This document shows, piece by piece, positions 22,263 to 32,701 of a stretch of 64,000 bases of DNA. Position numbers and translations under genes: made by a program. Numbering within the stretch: position 1 is the stretch's first letter; each line of letters opens with the position of its first letter. This DNA comes from Coccinella septempunctata (lineage: Eukaryota; Arthropoda; Insecta; Coleoptera; Coccinellidae), in contig NC_058197.1 of NCBI RefSeq assembly GCF_907165205.1, positions 1,924,501-1,988,500 of the forward strand. The letters are read 5' to 3'. The notes under the pieces are model-generated. The model was not told where the DNA came from. It ran no database searches and worked only from the letters and a program-made list of their open reading frames with translations.

Positions 22263-23546
22263 ATAGATCTGGTTAAACCTTCAGTTAATTTAACTGGAAT
22301 ATTTGCAAAAAATGTATTGAACCGATTTGCCAGAGCTGAGTGGTCGCTTTGACCAAGAGATACCTCGTTATGAACTTTATTCTTGGTTAGAGAATTAATA
22401 ATCCTCCACGAAGCTTTGGAATTATTTTCAGAATTTACAATGATCTCGTTGAAATATTCTCTCTTCGTTGTGGTCAAAAGAGAATCATATCTCCTTTTAG
22501 TGGACCTATAGACATCCCTGAATTCTGGTTTACAGAATGATATAACATAAAGTTTGTCTAGGGTATCTTTCGGTTTTTTAATTTCGGGAGTTTGTCTAAA
22601 AACACCAGGAGAAACCAGTCGAATAGCAACTTTAGGAAAACACAGCTCAAAAATTTCCGAAAAACGTTGTTGGAAAACATTCCAAAGTTGACTAGGATCA
22701 AGTTTGCTGCCGTAAACACCATCCCATTCCATCAGTGACAGTTCCCGTAAAAACCTCTCAATTGATTTGTCATTTATAATTCTTTTCTTTACAAATTTAT
22801 TCTTCATTTTGTCACCGCAAATCAATGTGGAGATAAACTTCAATCCTAAATGATCTGAGATGTGGTACTCAACTACATTAGTATTACCGCTAAGGGAGGT
22901 AAACACATTGTCTATACAAGAGCCAGACACAGGACGTGTTGGCTTAAAATTTGTAATTCTGACATTGAAATTCTCCAACAAAGACAGAAATTCTCTAACA
23001 TCAGAAGAAGAAGACAGAATATCTAGGTTAAAATCTCCTACCAGAATATAGTCAGATGTCTCCGACAAGCAACGCTCAAAAATTTCTCTCAGGCATTCGA
23101 GGAACTGTACAACATCGGCTAATGGCGGGGTATTAGGCCTATAGATACAAATAATAAGCATTTTACAGTTTTCCATATACAAACTGGCAGCACAACATTC
23201 AATGACATTAGGAATACTTAGTGAATTATAATCTTGCCTATCAGTACACTTCAGATCTTCCTTGCAGTAAATTGCAGTTCCACCATGTCTTCCTTTCAAA
23301 CGGCAAAAACTTGAAACAAGCTTGTAACCCTCCAACATGCCGGCTTCGAGTTCATCTTTGGATTTCCAATGCTCAGTTATCGCCACTATGTCTGCATCCT
23401 CTTCCAGAGCCATCAAGTGCAGCTTATTGAGAGCAGTACCCAGAGACTGGACATTCTGAAGGAGAAGGCAGAAATGACGCTTTGCAGCACAATGCTCCGA
23501 TACTATGCCATCAATTGATTCTCTCTGGACTTCTGAAAAAATTGTT
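22229..23546 (-). pseudogene. Element C apurinic-type endonuclease domain (left arm)
   Basis: APE motifs in order: QNVQSLGTALNKL, VAITEHW, GGTAIYC, ILVGDFNLDI, and the C-terminal SDHLGLKF. The frame opens upstream without an ATG and overlaps the ORF1 end in the -1 frame. It runs past FFANIPVKLTEGL into the foreign block and stops there, separated from its RT. The catalytic residues look complete, but the protein cannot be made as one piece. Confidence 0.82.
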
Positions 23547-23781
23547 TATCAAAGGAAAATTCCCTCAAGACTATACCTTCCGGCCAAAAAGAATCGCTGA
23601 AGACCTCATCAAGAGCTTCCTTTGATGGGAGACCAATACTAAAAGCAGAGTTTTGGCCAACTGTGTTTAGTTTCTTCACAATTATCTGATCACTTCCAGG
23701 TACACCCTCCAAAAAAGATTTTATATCCATTTCAGAAATTGATTTTCCCGCAATTCTCCCAACATAAATCCAGCGCCTCCG
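23503..23781 (-). pseudogene. Element C ORF1 C-terminus (left arm)
   Basis: About 93 codons, open from the element edge, starting WIYVGRIAGKSVSEMD after three arginines in the right copy and ending ENQLMA. A segment ending FWPEGIVLREF resembles the RRM-like C-terminal part of ORF1 proteins of many insect non-LTR elements. The rest of ORF1 is missing by 5' truncation. Confidence 0.6.
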
Positions 23782-24309
23782 GATATCCTACAGATAATTG
23801 GAAAAATTTGCTCTTTTGAGTTTCACTAGTTATAATGGCGTCATAGATCTAACGCTACGCTACGCACCGTAATTTTTTATATTGTTTTCTCATTATTCCA
23901 TATGCCAGCTTCAGTACTCTCGCGAATATTATTATTCCAGTTTCAACCTCAAGAAAAAGGCTACTGCAACCAAAATTTTTCGTTATTTTCTCTAATAAAT
24001 TTCAGCAATCCATTTTAAGAAATTCATGACGAAAGAAAGTAACTTTTTTATTCGGTTTTTCGAAGTTTTCCATGAGCTATATGGATGTGTAGAGGATGTT
24101 TCATTAAAATGAATTAGTTTCAAAAGAAATTACCTGAGCCTGAAACAAAGAACAGTTTACATTAACGAATATAATAGACAGATAGAATAGAAGTCAACGT
24201 TCATACTTAATTATCGAAATCTCATTTCTCTTGACAAAAACAAAGGGGATGTATCTGTAAAAAAAAACCAGAACAATATCATGGAAACCAAAAAAGTGCC
24301 ATAACTGAT

Positions 24310-24696
24310 CTACGGGACTACTATTTCTTGATAAGCAAAAAAAACCCTATTCAAAACCATTGACGTATTCAAGTATACAGTAAAATATTTGTTACTTTGA
24401 CTAGGTGACAGGTACAGAATAACACAGGTACAGTATAACCAATACAATAAACCATCCCTCAACGTTTCCGCCCGCAACGGACCGATTTGGTCATAATTAC
24501 TACCTGCGAAAACAAGGAATTGTTTAGCATGAACTTTGAAGTATTTTGAAATAAGATATTTGATTGTTGATGCATTTTTCGGAATTATCGATTTATGTTC
24601 GAACCCCAGCATCTCAAAATAGAACTTTCTTCTATAAAACGGCCTTTTCAAAGTCATTTTGAATATTTTCGATAGCCGGATCAGCATAGAAATCAT
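24310..24696 (-). other. Fused 128-codon antisense ORF (left arm)
   Basis: An 11-bp deletion (bases AATTGCAATAT of other units) joins two antisense ORFs that are out of phase elsewhere, giving one ATG-started frame (MISMLIRLSK...). Present again at 37355-37741. No domain is recognised. The join may be coincidental. Confidence 0.3.
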
Positions 24697-25328
24697 AAAA
24701 TATCTAATCTAAACAGCAAATGAAGTTGGACGGCCAAAAACTTGCATAAGTTTGACTATGTCTAATTTCGACATTATTTTGGCGATATTTTATTTTCACT
24801 TTACTGAATGTCACTTGCATTGGTTATTTTTTTTTAATATCTTCTTTTCGTACTGGGCGTGAATATAATTTCCGAATTTCGTCTGAAATTTTGGAGATAG
24901 TGAGGCCTTACAAATGTTTTAGTGTGACTTTCGGACTAATATCAAGTTATTTCCGTATAATTCCGTATAATTTTGAAAAACGATAGCAGAATATTCCGTA
25001 TCCAGGAATACCTTGTCAATTTTGGGCATAGTAAGGATAGGATGGATCATAATTCGACTAAATTAGAGGTTTTCATTTAAACAAATTTTTTTCGATGAAA
25101 GTACGAAACGAAAGAATTTTTTGGTGGATATGCTGTTAAAAATACATTATGACTTCGACAACAATTCCTGAATGTTGCACCATCCTATCGTTAAAGCATA
25201 CTGAAAGCTGGAAATCTTGGAAAATTCAATGTCATGTCACCAGAGTCACATGTTACTCGATGGGTAATCCATGCCGTTTTTTAAGAAACCAAGTTTTTAG
25301 CTCTTATAATATGAGAATATTTCATTTT

Positions 25329-25330
<2 letters not shown>

Positions 25331-25369
<39 letters not shown>

Positions 25370-25372
25370 TTC
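25331..25372 (+). repeat. (TTTA)n microsatellite of U5
   Basis: About 10 TTTA units. Mirror copy (TAAA)n at 36681-36722. Confidence 0.95.
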
Positions 25373-25835
25373 ATTATTATATACTCAAAATTTTTCGGTT
25401 TCCCGGTTAAGACATTGAAAATGAAATTCATGAAGTAGATACTAGTGCTTCGTATAATTAGGGTGAAAATAAAATATAACGATTCTGTACTTATATATAG
25501 GAACCTACATGGATTTCTGCATATACATCAGAGTCGTTAAATCTATTCAGGGACATTCTTTCTATAGTTTTTATTTCCTCAGGAAAAACGTGTATACCAT
25601 CTACAACGTGAATGTAAATGATGAAAAAGAATTCTCTAGAAATTATTAATTTTGAAATATTGTTTGGAGCAGCGAGATTTGAAACAAACTTTAGAATTGA
25701 AATACTAATGCGCTTCAATACTTGCTTATCCAGATAGTTATTATCTGTTAATAGTATTCGCATCCATGTTCATTAAACTCAAGAAAGATAGCAGGAATTT
25801 GGACACTTATTATTCAAAAATTTTATTCAAAATTT

Positions 25836-25875
25836 GCCGACGTTTCGGAGAAGCATTTCTCCTTTCTCAAGGCTG
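25836..25875 (-). other. Degenerate hammerhead-like motif in PLE terminal repeat
   Basis: Immediately after the intron on the - strand: CCTTGAGAAAGG, a GGAG/CTCC hairpin, then GAAACGTCGGC. The TGATGAG box seen in the satellite version is absent, so cleavage activity is doubtful. Other copies: 28667-28706, 31588-31626, 32601-32639 and 35433-35471. Confidence 0.5.
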
Positions 25876-25936
25876 TGGGAAACAAGTAAACATTAACGTT
25901 TAACATAGGAGACGAAAGCCATGACAAAGCACTCAC
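25873..25936 (-). other. 64-nt spliceosomal-type intron in PLE terminal repeat
   Basis: On the - strand: donor AAG|GTGAGTG, branch-like CGTTAAT, pyrimidine tract and acceptor TTTCCCACAG. Present at 64 nt in all five terminal repeats of the window (also 28704-28767, 31624-31687, 32539-32602 and 35371-35434). Retained introns in the 5' leader are known for Penelope elements. Confidence 0.7.
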
Positions 25937-26236
25937 CTTATTTTATTCTATTTAAAGAAGAAATTTTTGAATCGTCAAACATGAGAAAAATAAGTTGGAC
26001 ATTCGCCAGATATTGTCACAAAATTGTTGATCTAGAAAGATTTTTTGTTGAGTTCTGTTACATGGGTAAATTTGAAGACTATTATAAGAGTCGAGGTTAA
26101 AAAGGGGACTAACACAGAATACATTTTCTTTTTCTTTTTTTCTCTGGGTTAGTGGTATGTCACAGCTGTCAACGCCATCTATGCTAAGATAAAACAAACA
26201 GAACATTGCACAAAGTTGTTAACAAACCGAGCAAAA

Positions 26237-28604
26237 CTACATGTTAGCTATGAGGCTATGGTACACCGAGCTTAAGTCTTGCGTGTCCTCTCTAAAATTC
26301 ACCGTGCACTGTCTTTGTATGTGTATCATTTCACTAATGAGTCTTCTATTATAGCCTGATTCTTTGTCCAATATGGAAACATTCGAGAAGTCAAAACTAT
26401 GTGAATTCACTATTGCATGTGTGGCTAGTGCTGTCCTCTGTGTACTTTTATCCCTCTTGTTTACGTCATTTTGGTGTTGTCTGATTCTGTCCTGGAGCAA
26501 CTGCTTGGTTTGGCCCACATAACATCTCTCGCAGTCACCACACGGAATCTTGTATATCACCTCTGATTGTTTTAGGATGGGGGTGTCGTCTTTGAGCTTG
26601 GTGAAGAATCTCTTCTTCACATTGATCTTATTGTAAAAGGCAGCTGTCACATTGTGCTCCCGAAACACCCTGTTTATCTGGTATGACAGCCCAGGATACA
26701 TAACCAGTCTTGTGAACCTCCTAACACTGTTATCATTACTGGCTGAAGGCTCTTCCAATCCCGGTGTGACATACTCCGATACAGCTCTGTTGACCAGATT
26801 GAACGCCACATTTCTCTTTTGGCTATAACTGTGGTTAGACAAGTAGTTAATACATCTGCCCGAATGTGTGGGCTTGGTATACCAGTTGCTGATAAGTTTA
26901 TTGTTTTCCCTTACAATAAGTAGGTCCGAAAATGGAATGCTGCAATCTTTTTCCATTTCAAGGGTGAATCTTATTTTCTGATGATAGGAATTGAACACAC
27001 TTACTGTTGTTTCTATCTGTGATTTCGGTACAAGAAGAAGTGTATCGTCCACATACAACTTTATTAACGGAATTGCGAAATTCAACCTAGATACTACATA
27101 ACGGAATAGAGCGTGCATGACTATATCAGAAAATGATGGGCTCTCCGGTGCGCCCATCGCTGTGCCATCCCTTTGTTTAAAAAATCTTCCACAGAATACG
27201 AAATAGCCCCCATCAAAACACAAGTCAACCAGCTGCAGGAACTCCTGTTTTTCAAGGACTGTAAAATTTCTAATGTACTGCCAGCTCTGTGTCAACGCTG
27301 TCTTCACCAAACTTTCAGGAATGTTCGTAAACAAAGATACCACGTCCAGAGATATGAGCACATAATCATCTGGTACCTCGATCAGTCTCAGCTCCTCCAC
27401 CAAAGTATGCGAGTTCTTGACATTATATACTGACGTGGAAAGAACACCATTAAGGATGGTGTGTATGTATCTTCCTATCTTATGAGTGGGTGAATTGATA
27501 CAACTAACTATAGGTCTGAGTTTTAACCCTTCTTTGTGTGTTTTCCTGAGAAAATAGATTTTGGGGGAGACGCTATTGTGAGAAATAAGTGATTTATAAT
27601 CGGCCTCTGATATCTCTCCATCACTTTTTAGAATTTTCAAAAATTTGTTCACTCTGTCCTGCAACCTCTTGGTGGGGTCAACAGTCACTATTAGGTACGT
27701 CATCTCATCACTCAACATATTTTCGGCTTCATTCATGTACTCGTCTTTGTACATCAATACAGTACTGTTGCCCTTATCTGATGCGCAAATAATAATCTCT
27801 GGATGGTCTCTAACAAATTTCGTTGTGGCAGAGTAGTGCCCTGCTAGGGGGTCACTTCGTTGTCCTCTATTTCTTAAAAAATTATTGATTATTCCCACAC
27901 CTAGCTCTAATTGAGTTTCTTTCAACCTCACTATCGGTAATGTTCTGGGTGAAATGTTCTATGTCCTTAATGAGCTCCAACTTAGGTATCTGCTTAGGGA
28001 TAATACCATGCTTAGGGCCCAAACTTAGAGTGGATTTTACTTCCTGGGGTATATCAACAGTTGTATAGTTCATGATTAAAGTATCAGACTCCATGATGGT
28101 AAAGGGCTGTACCTGTGCCCCCTCCAATCTACTCAGCTTTCTGACATTTCTAGACTTTGTTTCATGAAAAGTGGAAAGAAAAACACTCTCCGCCAAATTC
28201 CTAACACCGATGAATGTTGTAGGATCCAACAAACTCTGCAAGACCTGGATGACCACTTTTATGGAGTTTTCGGTTCTTGTCTTCTTCCACAGGGAAATCT
28301 TGATCTCAATATTAAGAATAGATTTGCGAAATCTGTTCATACACTTTTCAACCAACTTCGTGTAGGGATGCTCCTCTATCTGCAAGGTGTGAACCTGCCT
28401 TATATTACCGATTATATGTTCGGGAAAAACATGCCTCCCTCTACATTGTAACAAGAAAACAACTCTATTTTTTAACGATGCCAGTTTTTTGTTCAAGTTC
28501 ACAAAGGCTTTACATCTACGGCAAACGTCCCCACCATATATCTCCCTGATGTTGTGGAATAATCCCCCCGGTGACATATTAATAGTATTTGCATTCATGT
28601 TCAT
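26237..28604 (-). pseudogene. PLE reverse transcriptase with GIY-YIG endonuclease, copy 1
   Basis: N-terminal domain (from ATG at 28604), RT core, and C-terminal GIY-YIG. RT motifs include SLDVVSLFTNIP, GTAMGAPESPSFSD and catalytic YVDD at 27044-27055. The endonuclease has the IYKIPCGDCERCYVGQT signature with a cysteine cluster. A 2-base loss near 27895 (GTGTGG for GTGTGTGG) shifts the frame between N-terminus and RT. A 123-bp in-frame deletion removes 41 residues after NRAVS. Codes for a telomerase-related RT in PLE biology. Broken. Confidence 0.88.
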
Positions 28605-29040
28605 CAAACTGAAGAAAGATAGCAGGAATTTGGACACTTATTATTCAAAAATTTTATTCAAAATATGCCTATGTTTCGGAGAAGCATTTCTCCTTTCTCA
28701 AGGCTGTGGGAAACAAGTAAACATTAACGTTTAACATAGGAGACGAAAGCCATGACAAAGCACTCACCTTATTTTATTCTATTTAAGAGAAAAATAAGTT
28801 GGACATTCGCCAGATATTGTCACAAAATTGTTGATCTAAAAAGATTTTTTTTTGAGTTCTGTTACATGGGTATATTTGAAGACTATTATAATAGTCGAGG
28901 TTAAAAAGGGGACTAACACAGTATACATTTTCTTTTTCTTTTTTTCTCTGGGTTAGTGGTATGTCACAGCTGTCAACGCCATCTATGCTAAGATAAAACA
29001 AACAGAACATTGCACAAAGTTGTTAACAAACCGAGCAAAA
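28605..29040 (-). repeat. PLE terminal repeat between copies 1 and 2
   Basis: Contains the 64-nt intron, the hammerhead-like motif (here with TATGTTTCGG, altering the GAAACGT context) and a 75-84 codon ORF opening MFCLFYLSIDGV that is kept in all terminal repeats but has no known function. A short deletion near 28785 removes the end of that ORF compared with other copies. Confidence 0.75.
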
Positions 29041-31524
29041 CTACATGTTAGCTATGAGGCTATGGTACACCGAGCTGAAGTCTTGCGTGTCCTCTCTAAA
29101 ATTCACCGTGCACTGTCTTTGTATGTGTATCATTTCACTAATGAGTCTTCTATTATAGCCTGATTCTTTGTCCAATATGGAAACATTCGAGAAGTCAAAA
29201 CTATGTGAATTCACTATTGCATGTGTGGCTAGTGCTGTCCTCTGTGTACTTTTATCCCTCTTGTTTACGTCATTTTGGTGTTGTCTGATTCTGTCCTGGA
29301 GCAACTGCTTGGTTTGGCCCACATAACATCTCTCGCAGTCACCACACGGAATCTTGTATATCACCTCTGATTGTTTTAGGATGGGGGTGTCGTCTTTGAG
29401 CTTGGTGAAGAATCTCTTCTTTACATTGATCTTATTGTAAAAGGCAGCTGTCACATTGTGCTCCCGAAACACCCTGTTTATCTGGTATGACAGCCCAGGA
29501 TACATAACCAGTCTTGTGAACCTCCTAACACTGTTATCATTACTGGCTGAAGGCTCTTCCAATCCCGGTGTGACATACTCCCGTTGTTGTTTTCTTTTGT
29601 ACTCGTTAATTATGGTCTTGATGTAGTGAAGTGGATAGTTGTTCCTTCGTAATATTTTCGTGACCTTATCTAAATTTTGTGGTATGAACCTCTCATTGCT
29701 GAGTGATACAGCTCTGTTGACCAGATTGAACGCCACATTTCTCTTTTGGCTATAACTGTGGTTAGACAAGTAGTTAATACATCTGCCCGAATGTGTGGGC
29801 TTGGTATACCAGTTGGTGATAAGTTTATTGTTTTCCCTTACAATAAGTAGGTCCAAAAATGGAATGCTGCAATCTTTTTCCATTTCAAGGGTGAATCTTA
29901 TTTTCTGATAATAGGAATTGAACACACTTACTGTTGTTTCTATCTGTGATTTCGGTACAAGAAGAAGTGCACATACAACTTTATTAACGGAATTGCGAAA
30001 TTCAACCTAGATACTACATAACGGAATAGAGCGTGCATGACTATATCAGCAAATGATGGGCTCTCCGGTGCGCCCATCGCTGTGCCATCCCTTTGTTTAA
30101 AAAATCTTCCACAGAATACGAAATAGCCCCCATCAAAACACAAGTCAACCAGCTGCAGGAACTCCTGTTTTTCAAGGACTGTAAAATTTCTAATGTAGTG
30201 CCAGCTCTGTGTCAACGCTGTCTTCACCAAACTTTTAGGAATGTTCGTAAACAAAGATACCACGTCCAGAGATATGAGCACATAATCATCTGGTACCTCG
30301 ATCAGTCTCAGCTCCTCCACCAAAGTATGCGAGTTCTTGACATTATATACTGACGTGGAAAGAACACCATTAAGGATGGTGTGTATGTATCTTCCTATCT
30401 TATGAGTGGGTGAATTGATACAACTAACTATAGGTCTGAGTTTTAACCCTTCTTTGTGTGTTTTCCTGAGAAAATAGATTTTGGGGGAGACGCTATTGTG
30501 AGAAATAAGTGATTTATAATCGGCCTCTGATATCTTTCCATCACTTTTTAGAATTTTCAAAAATTTGTTCACTCTGTCCTGCAACCTCTTGGTGGGGTCA
30601 ACAGTCACTATTAGGTACGTCATCTCATCACTCAACATATTTTCGGCTTCATTCATGTACTCGTCTTTGTACATCAATACAGTACTGTTGCCCTTATCTG
30701 ATGCGCAAATAATAATCTCTGGATGGTCTCTAACAAATTTCGTTGTGGCAGAGTAGTGCCCTGCTAGGGGGTCACTTCGTTGTCCTCTATTTCTTAAAAA
30801 ATTATCGATTATTCCCACACCTAGCTCTAATTGAGTTTCTTTCAACCTCACTATCGGTAATGTTCTGGGTGAAATGTTCTATGTCCTTAATGAGCTCCAA
30901 CTTAGGTATCTGCTCAGGGATAATACCATGCTTAGGGCCCAAACTTAGAGTGGATTTCACCTCCTGGGGTATATCAACAGTTGTATAGTTCATGATAAAA
31001 GTATCAGACTCCATGATGGTAAAGGGCTGTACCTGTGCCCCCTCCAATCTACTCAGCTTTCTGACATTTCTAGACTTTGTTTCATGAAAAGTGGAAAGAA
31101 AAACACTCTCCGCCAAATTCCTAACACCGATGAATGTTGTAGGATCCAACAAACTCTGCAAGACCTGAATGACCACTTTTATGGAGTTTTCGGTTCTTGT
31201 CTTCTTCCACAGTGAAATCTTGATCTCAATAATAAGAATAGACTTGCGAAATCTGTTCATACACTTTTCAACCAACTTCGTGTAGGGATGCTCCTCTATC
31301 TGCAAGGTGTGAACCTGCCTTATATTACCGATTATATGTTTGGGAAAAACATGCCTCCCTCTACATTGTAACAAGAAAACAACTCTATTTTTTAACGATG
31401 CCAGTTTTTTGTTCAAGTTCACAAAGGCTTTACATCTACGGCAAACGTCCGCACCATATATCTCCCTGATGTTGTGGAATAATCCCCCCGGTGACATATT
31501 AATAGTATTTGCATCCATGTTCAT
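29041..31524 (-). pseudogene. PLE RT/GIY-YIG, copy 2
   Basis: Keeps the 41-residue segment (around NERFIPQNLDKV) that copies 1 and 3 lack, so it is the longest version. It has the same 2-base frameshift before the RT as copy 1 (near 30815), plus a 7-bp deletion at about 29967 that destroys the catalytic YVDD and shifts the frame. The GIY-YIG half (29041-29925) stays open. Its 3' end up to 29253 is the left limit of the palindrome loop. Confidence 0.88.
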
Positions 31525-31890
31525 CAAACTGAAGAAAGATAGCAGGAATTTGGACACTTATTATTCAAAAATTTTATTCAAAATTTGCCGACGTTTCGGA
31601 GAAGCATTTCTCCTTTCTCAAGGCTGTGGGAAACAAGTAAACATTAACGTTTAACATAGGAGACGAAAGCCATGACAAAGCACTCACCTTATTTTATTCT
31701 ATTTAAAGAAGAAATTTTTGAATCGTCAAACATGAGAAAAATAAGTTGGACATTCGCCAGATATTGTCACAAAATTGTTGATCTAGAAAGATTTTTTGTT
31801 GAGTTCTGTTACATGGGTAAATTTGAAGACTATTATAAGAGTCGAGGTTAAAAAGGGGACTGACACAGAATACATTTTCTTTTTCTTTTT
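31525..31890 (-). repeat. PLE terminal repeat, truncated, innermost left
   Basis: Intron (31624-31687) and hammerhead-like motif present. The repeat stops inside the leader ORF at a T-rich run where the central filler begins. Confidence 0.8.
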
Positions 31891-32025
31891 TAAGTCACAG
31901 GAGGGCACACAGTCGCAACTAGCACTAAGAAGTTTCAAGTCTGTTCGATTTTTTTTTTTTCTTCTTCTTCTTTTTGTAGATTTATTCCCGGTAACGGGAT
32001 ACAGCAATGAATGAATGAATGAATG
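31891..32025. other. 135-bp filler at the palindrome centre
   Basis: Sequence found nowhere else in the window. It has a T-rich tract with CTTCTT repeats, a CCCG/CGGG inverted repeat around TTCCCGGTAACGGGAT, and about five TGAA units at its right edge, directly joined to PLE coding sequence. The TGAA tail next to a unique block looks like the 3' end of some other retroelement. Small lysine-rich ORFs across it are composition artefacts. Confidence 0.6.
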
Positions 32026-32026
32026 A

Positions 32027-32701
32027 AAAGTACACAGAGGACAGCACTAGCCACACATGCAATAGTGAATTCACATAGTTTTGACTTCTCGAATGTTTCC
32101 ATATTGGACAAAGAATCAGGCTATAATAGAAGACTCATTAGTGAAATGATACACATACAAAGACAGTGCACAGTGAATTTTAGAGAGGACACGCAAGACT
32201 TAAGCTCGGTGTACCATAGCCTCATAGCTAACATGTAGTTTCGCTCGGTTTGTTAACAACTTTGTGCAATGTTCTGTTTGTTTTATCTTAGCATAGATGG
32301 CGTTGACAGCTGTGACATACCACTAACCCAGAGAAAAAAAGAAGAAGAAAATGTATTCTGTGTTAGTCCCCTTTTTAACCTCGACTCTTATAATAGTCTT
32401 CAAATTTACCCATGTAACAGAACTCAACAAAAAATCTTTCTAGATCAACAATTTTGTGACAATATCTGGCGAATGTCCAACTTATTTTTCTCATGTTTGA
32501 CGATTCAAAAATTTCTTCTTTGAATAGAATAAAATAAGGTGAGTGCTTTGTCATGGCTTTCGTCTCCTATGTTAAACGTTAATGTTTACTTGTAACCCAC
32601 AGCCTTGAGAAAGGAGAAATGCTTCTCCGAAACGTCGGCAAATTTTGAATAAAATTTTTGAATAATAAGTGTCCAAATTCCTGCTATCTTTCTTCAGTTT
32701 G
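32027..32701 (+). mobile_element. PLE 3' fragment plus terminal repeat (right arm)
   Basis: The last ~70 codons of the GIY-YIG region (starting KSTQRTALATHA), stop at 32238, then a terminal repeat with the leader ORF 32269-32523, intron 32539-32602 (acceptor tract altered to TGTAACCCACAG) and the hammerhead-like motif 32601-32639. It is the mirror of the 3' end of left copy 2. Confidence 0.88.

Larger units (their letters stand above)
19968..23782 (-). mobile_element. Element C, APE-type non-LTR retrotransposon, 5' truncated (left arm)
   Basis: Order on the - strand: the C-terminal part of ORF1, endonuclease, a foreign block, RT, C-terminal domain, then a 3' UTR ending near TTGGAATTAATAAA without a clear poly-A tail. 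It is flanked by unit sequence at its 5' end (junction GGATATCC) and by the Dong fragment at its 3' end. The mirror copy is at 38269-42096 and is ~99% similar by eye. Clade not assigned within the Jockey/CR1 group. Confidence 0.88.
23783..25748 (+). repeat. Macrosatellite unit U5, second part
   Basis: Resumed unit from ATCCTACAG to TTATCTGT, where the PLE array starts. It includes the antisense ORFs, the 60-codon sense ORF (25149), the microsatellite at 25331-25372 and most of the antisense 88-codon ORF. It lacks 11 bp near 24590 that most units have, a loss shared with the right arm at 37465. Confidence 0.93.
10161..29253 (+). repeat. Left arm of the large inverted repeat (palindrome)
   Basis: Pairs with 32027-51232 in opposite orientation. 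Shared in both arms: A insertion with the same nonsense codon, U4/U6 private variants, C plus Dong fragment composite, the 11-bp unit deletion, the unit/PLE junction, and the 123-bp PLE deletion. The arms differ by scattered substitutions, by a ~740-bp Dong-containing insert on the right (35.68-36.42 kb), and by a replaced stretch (left 16.1-19.5 against right 42.5-45.26 kb). Confidence 0.88.
25749..31890 (-). mobile_element. Penelope-like element tandem array, left arm (2 copies)
   Basis: Read on the - strand from 31890: terminal repeat, ORF copy 2, terminal repeat, ORF copy 1, terminal repeat, then unit sequence. Terminal repeats of about 0.45 kb are shared between neighbours, the tandem layout typical of PLEs. 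The junction to the unit (ATCTGT|TAATAGTATTCG) is the same as in the right arm at 35558. Copy 1 matches the right-arm copy 3 by a shared 123-bp deletion. Confidence 0.93.

Noticed and set aside
31783..32014. Lysine/phenylalanine-rich ORFs across the centre
   Set aside because: They arise from poly-T/CTT and TGAA repeats and cross the PLE/filler junction.
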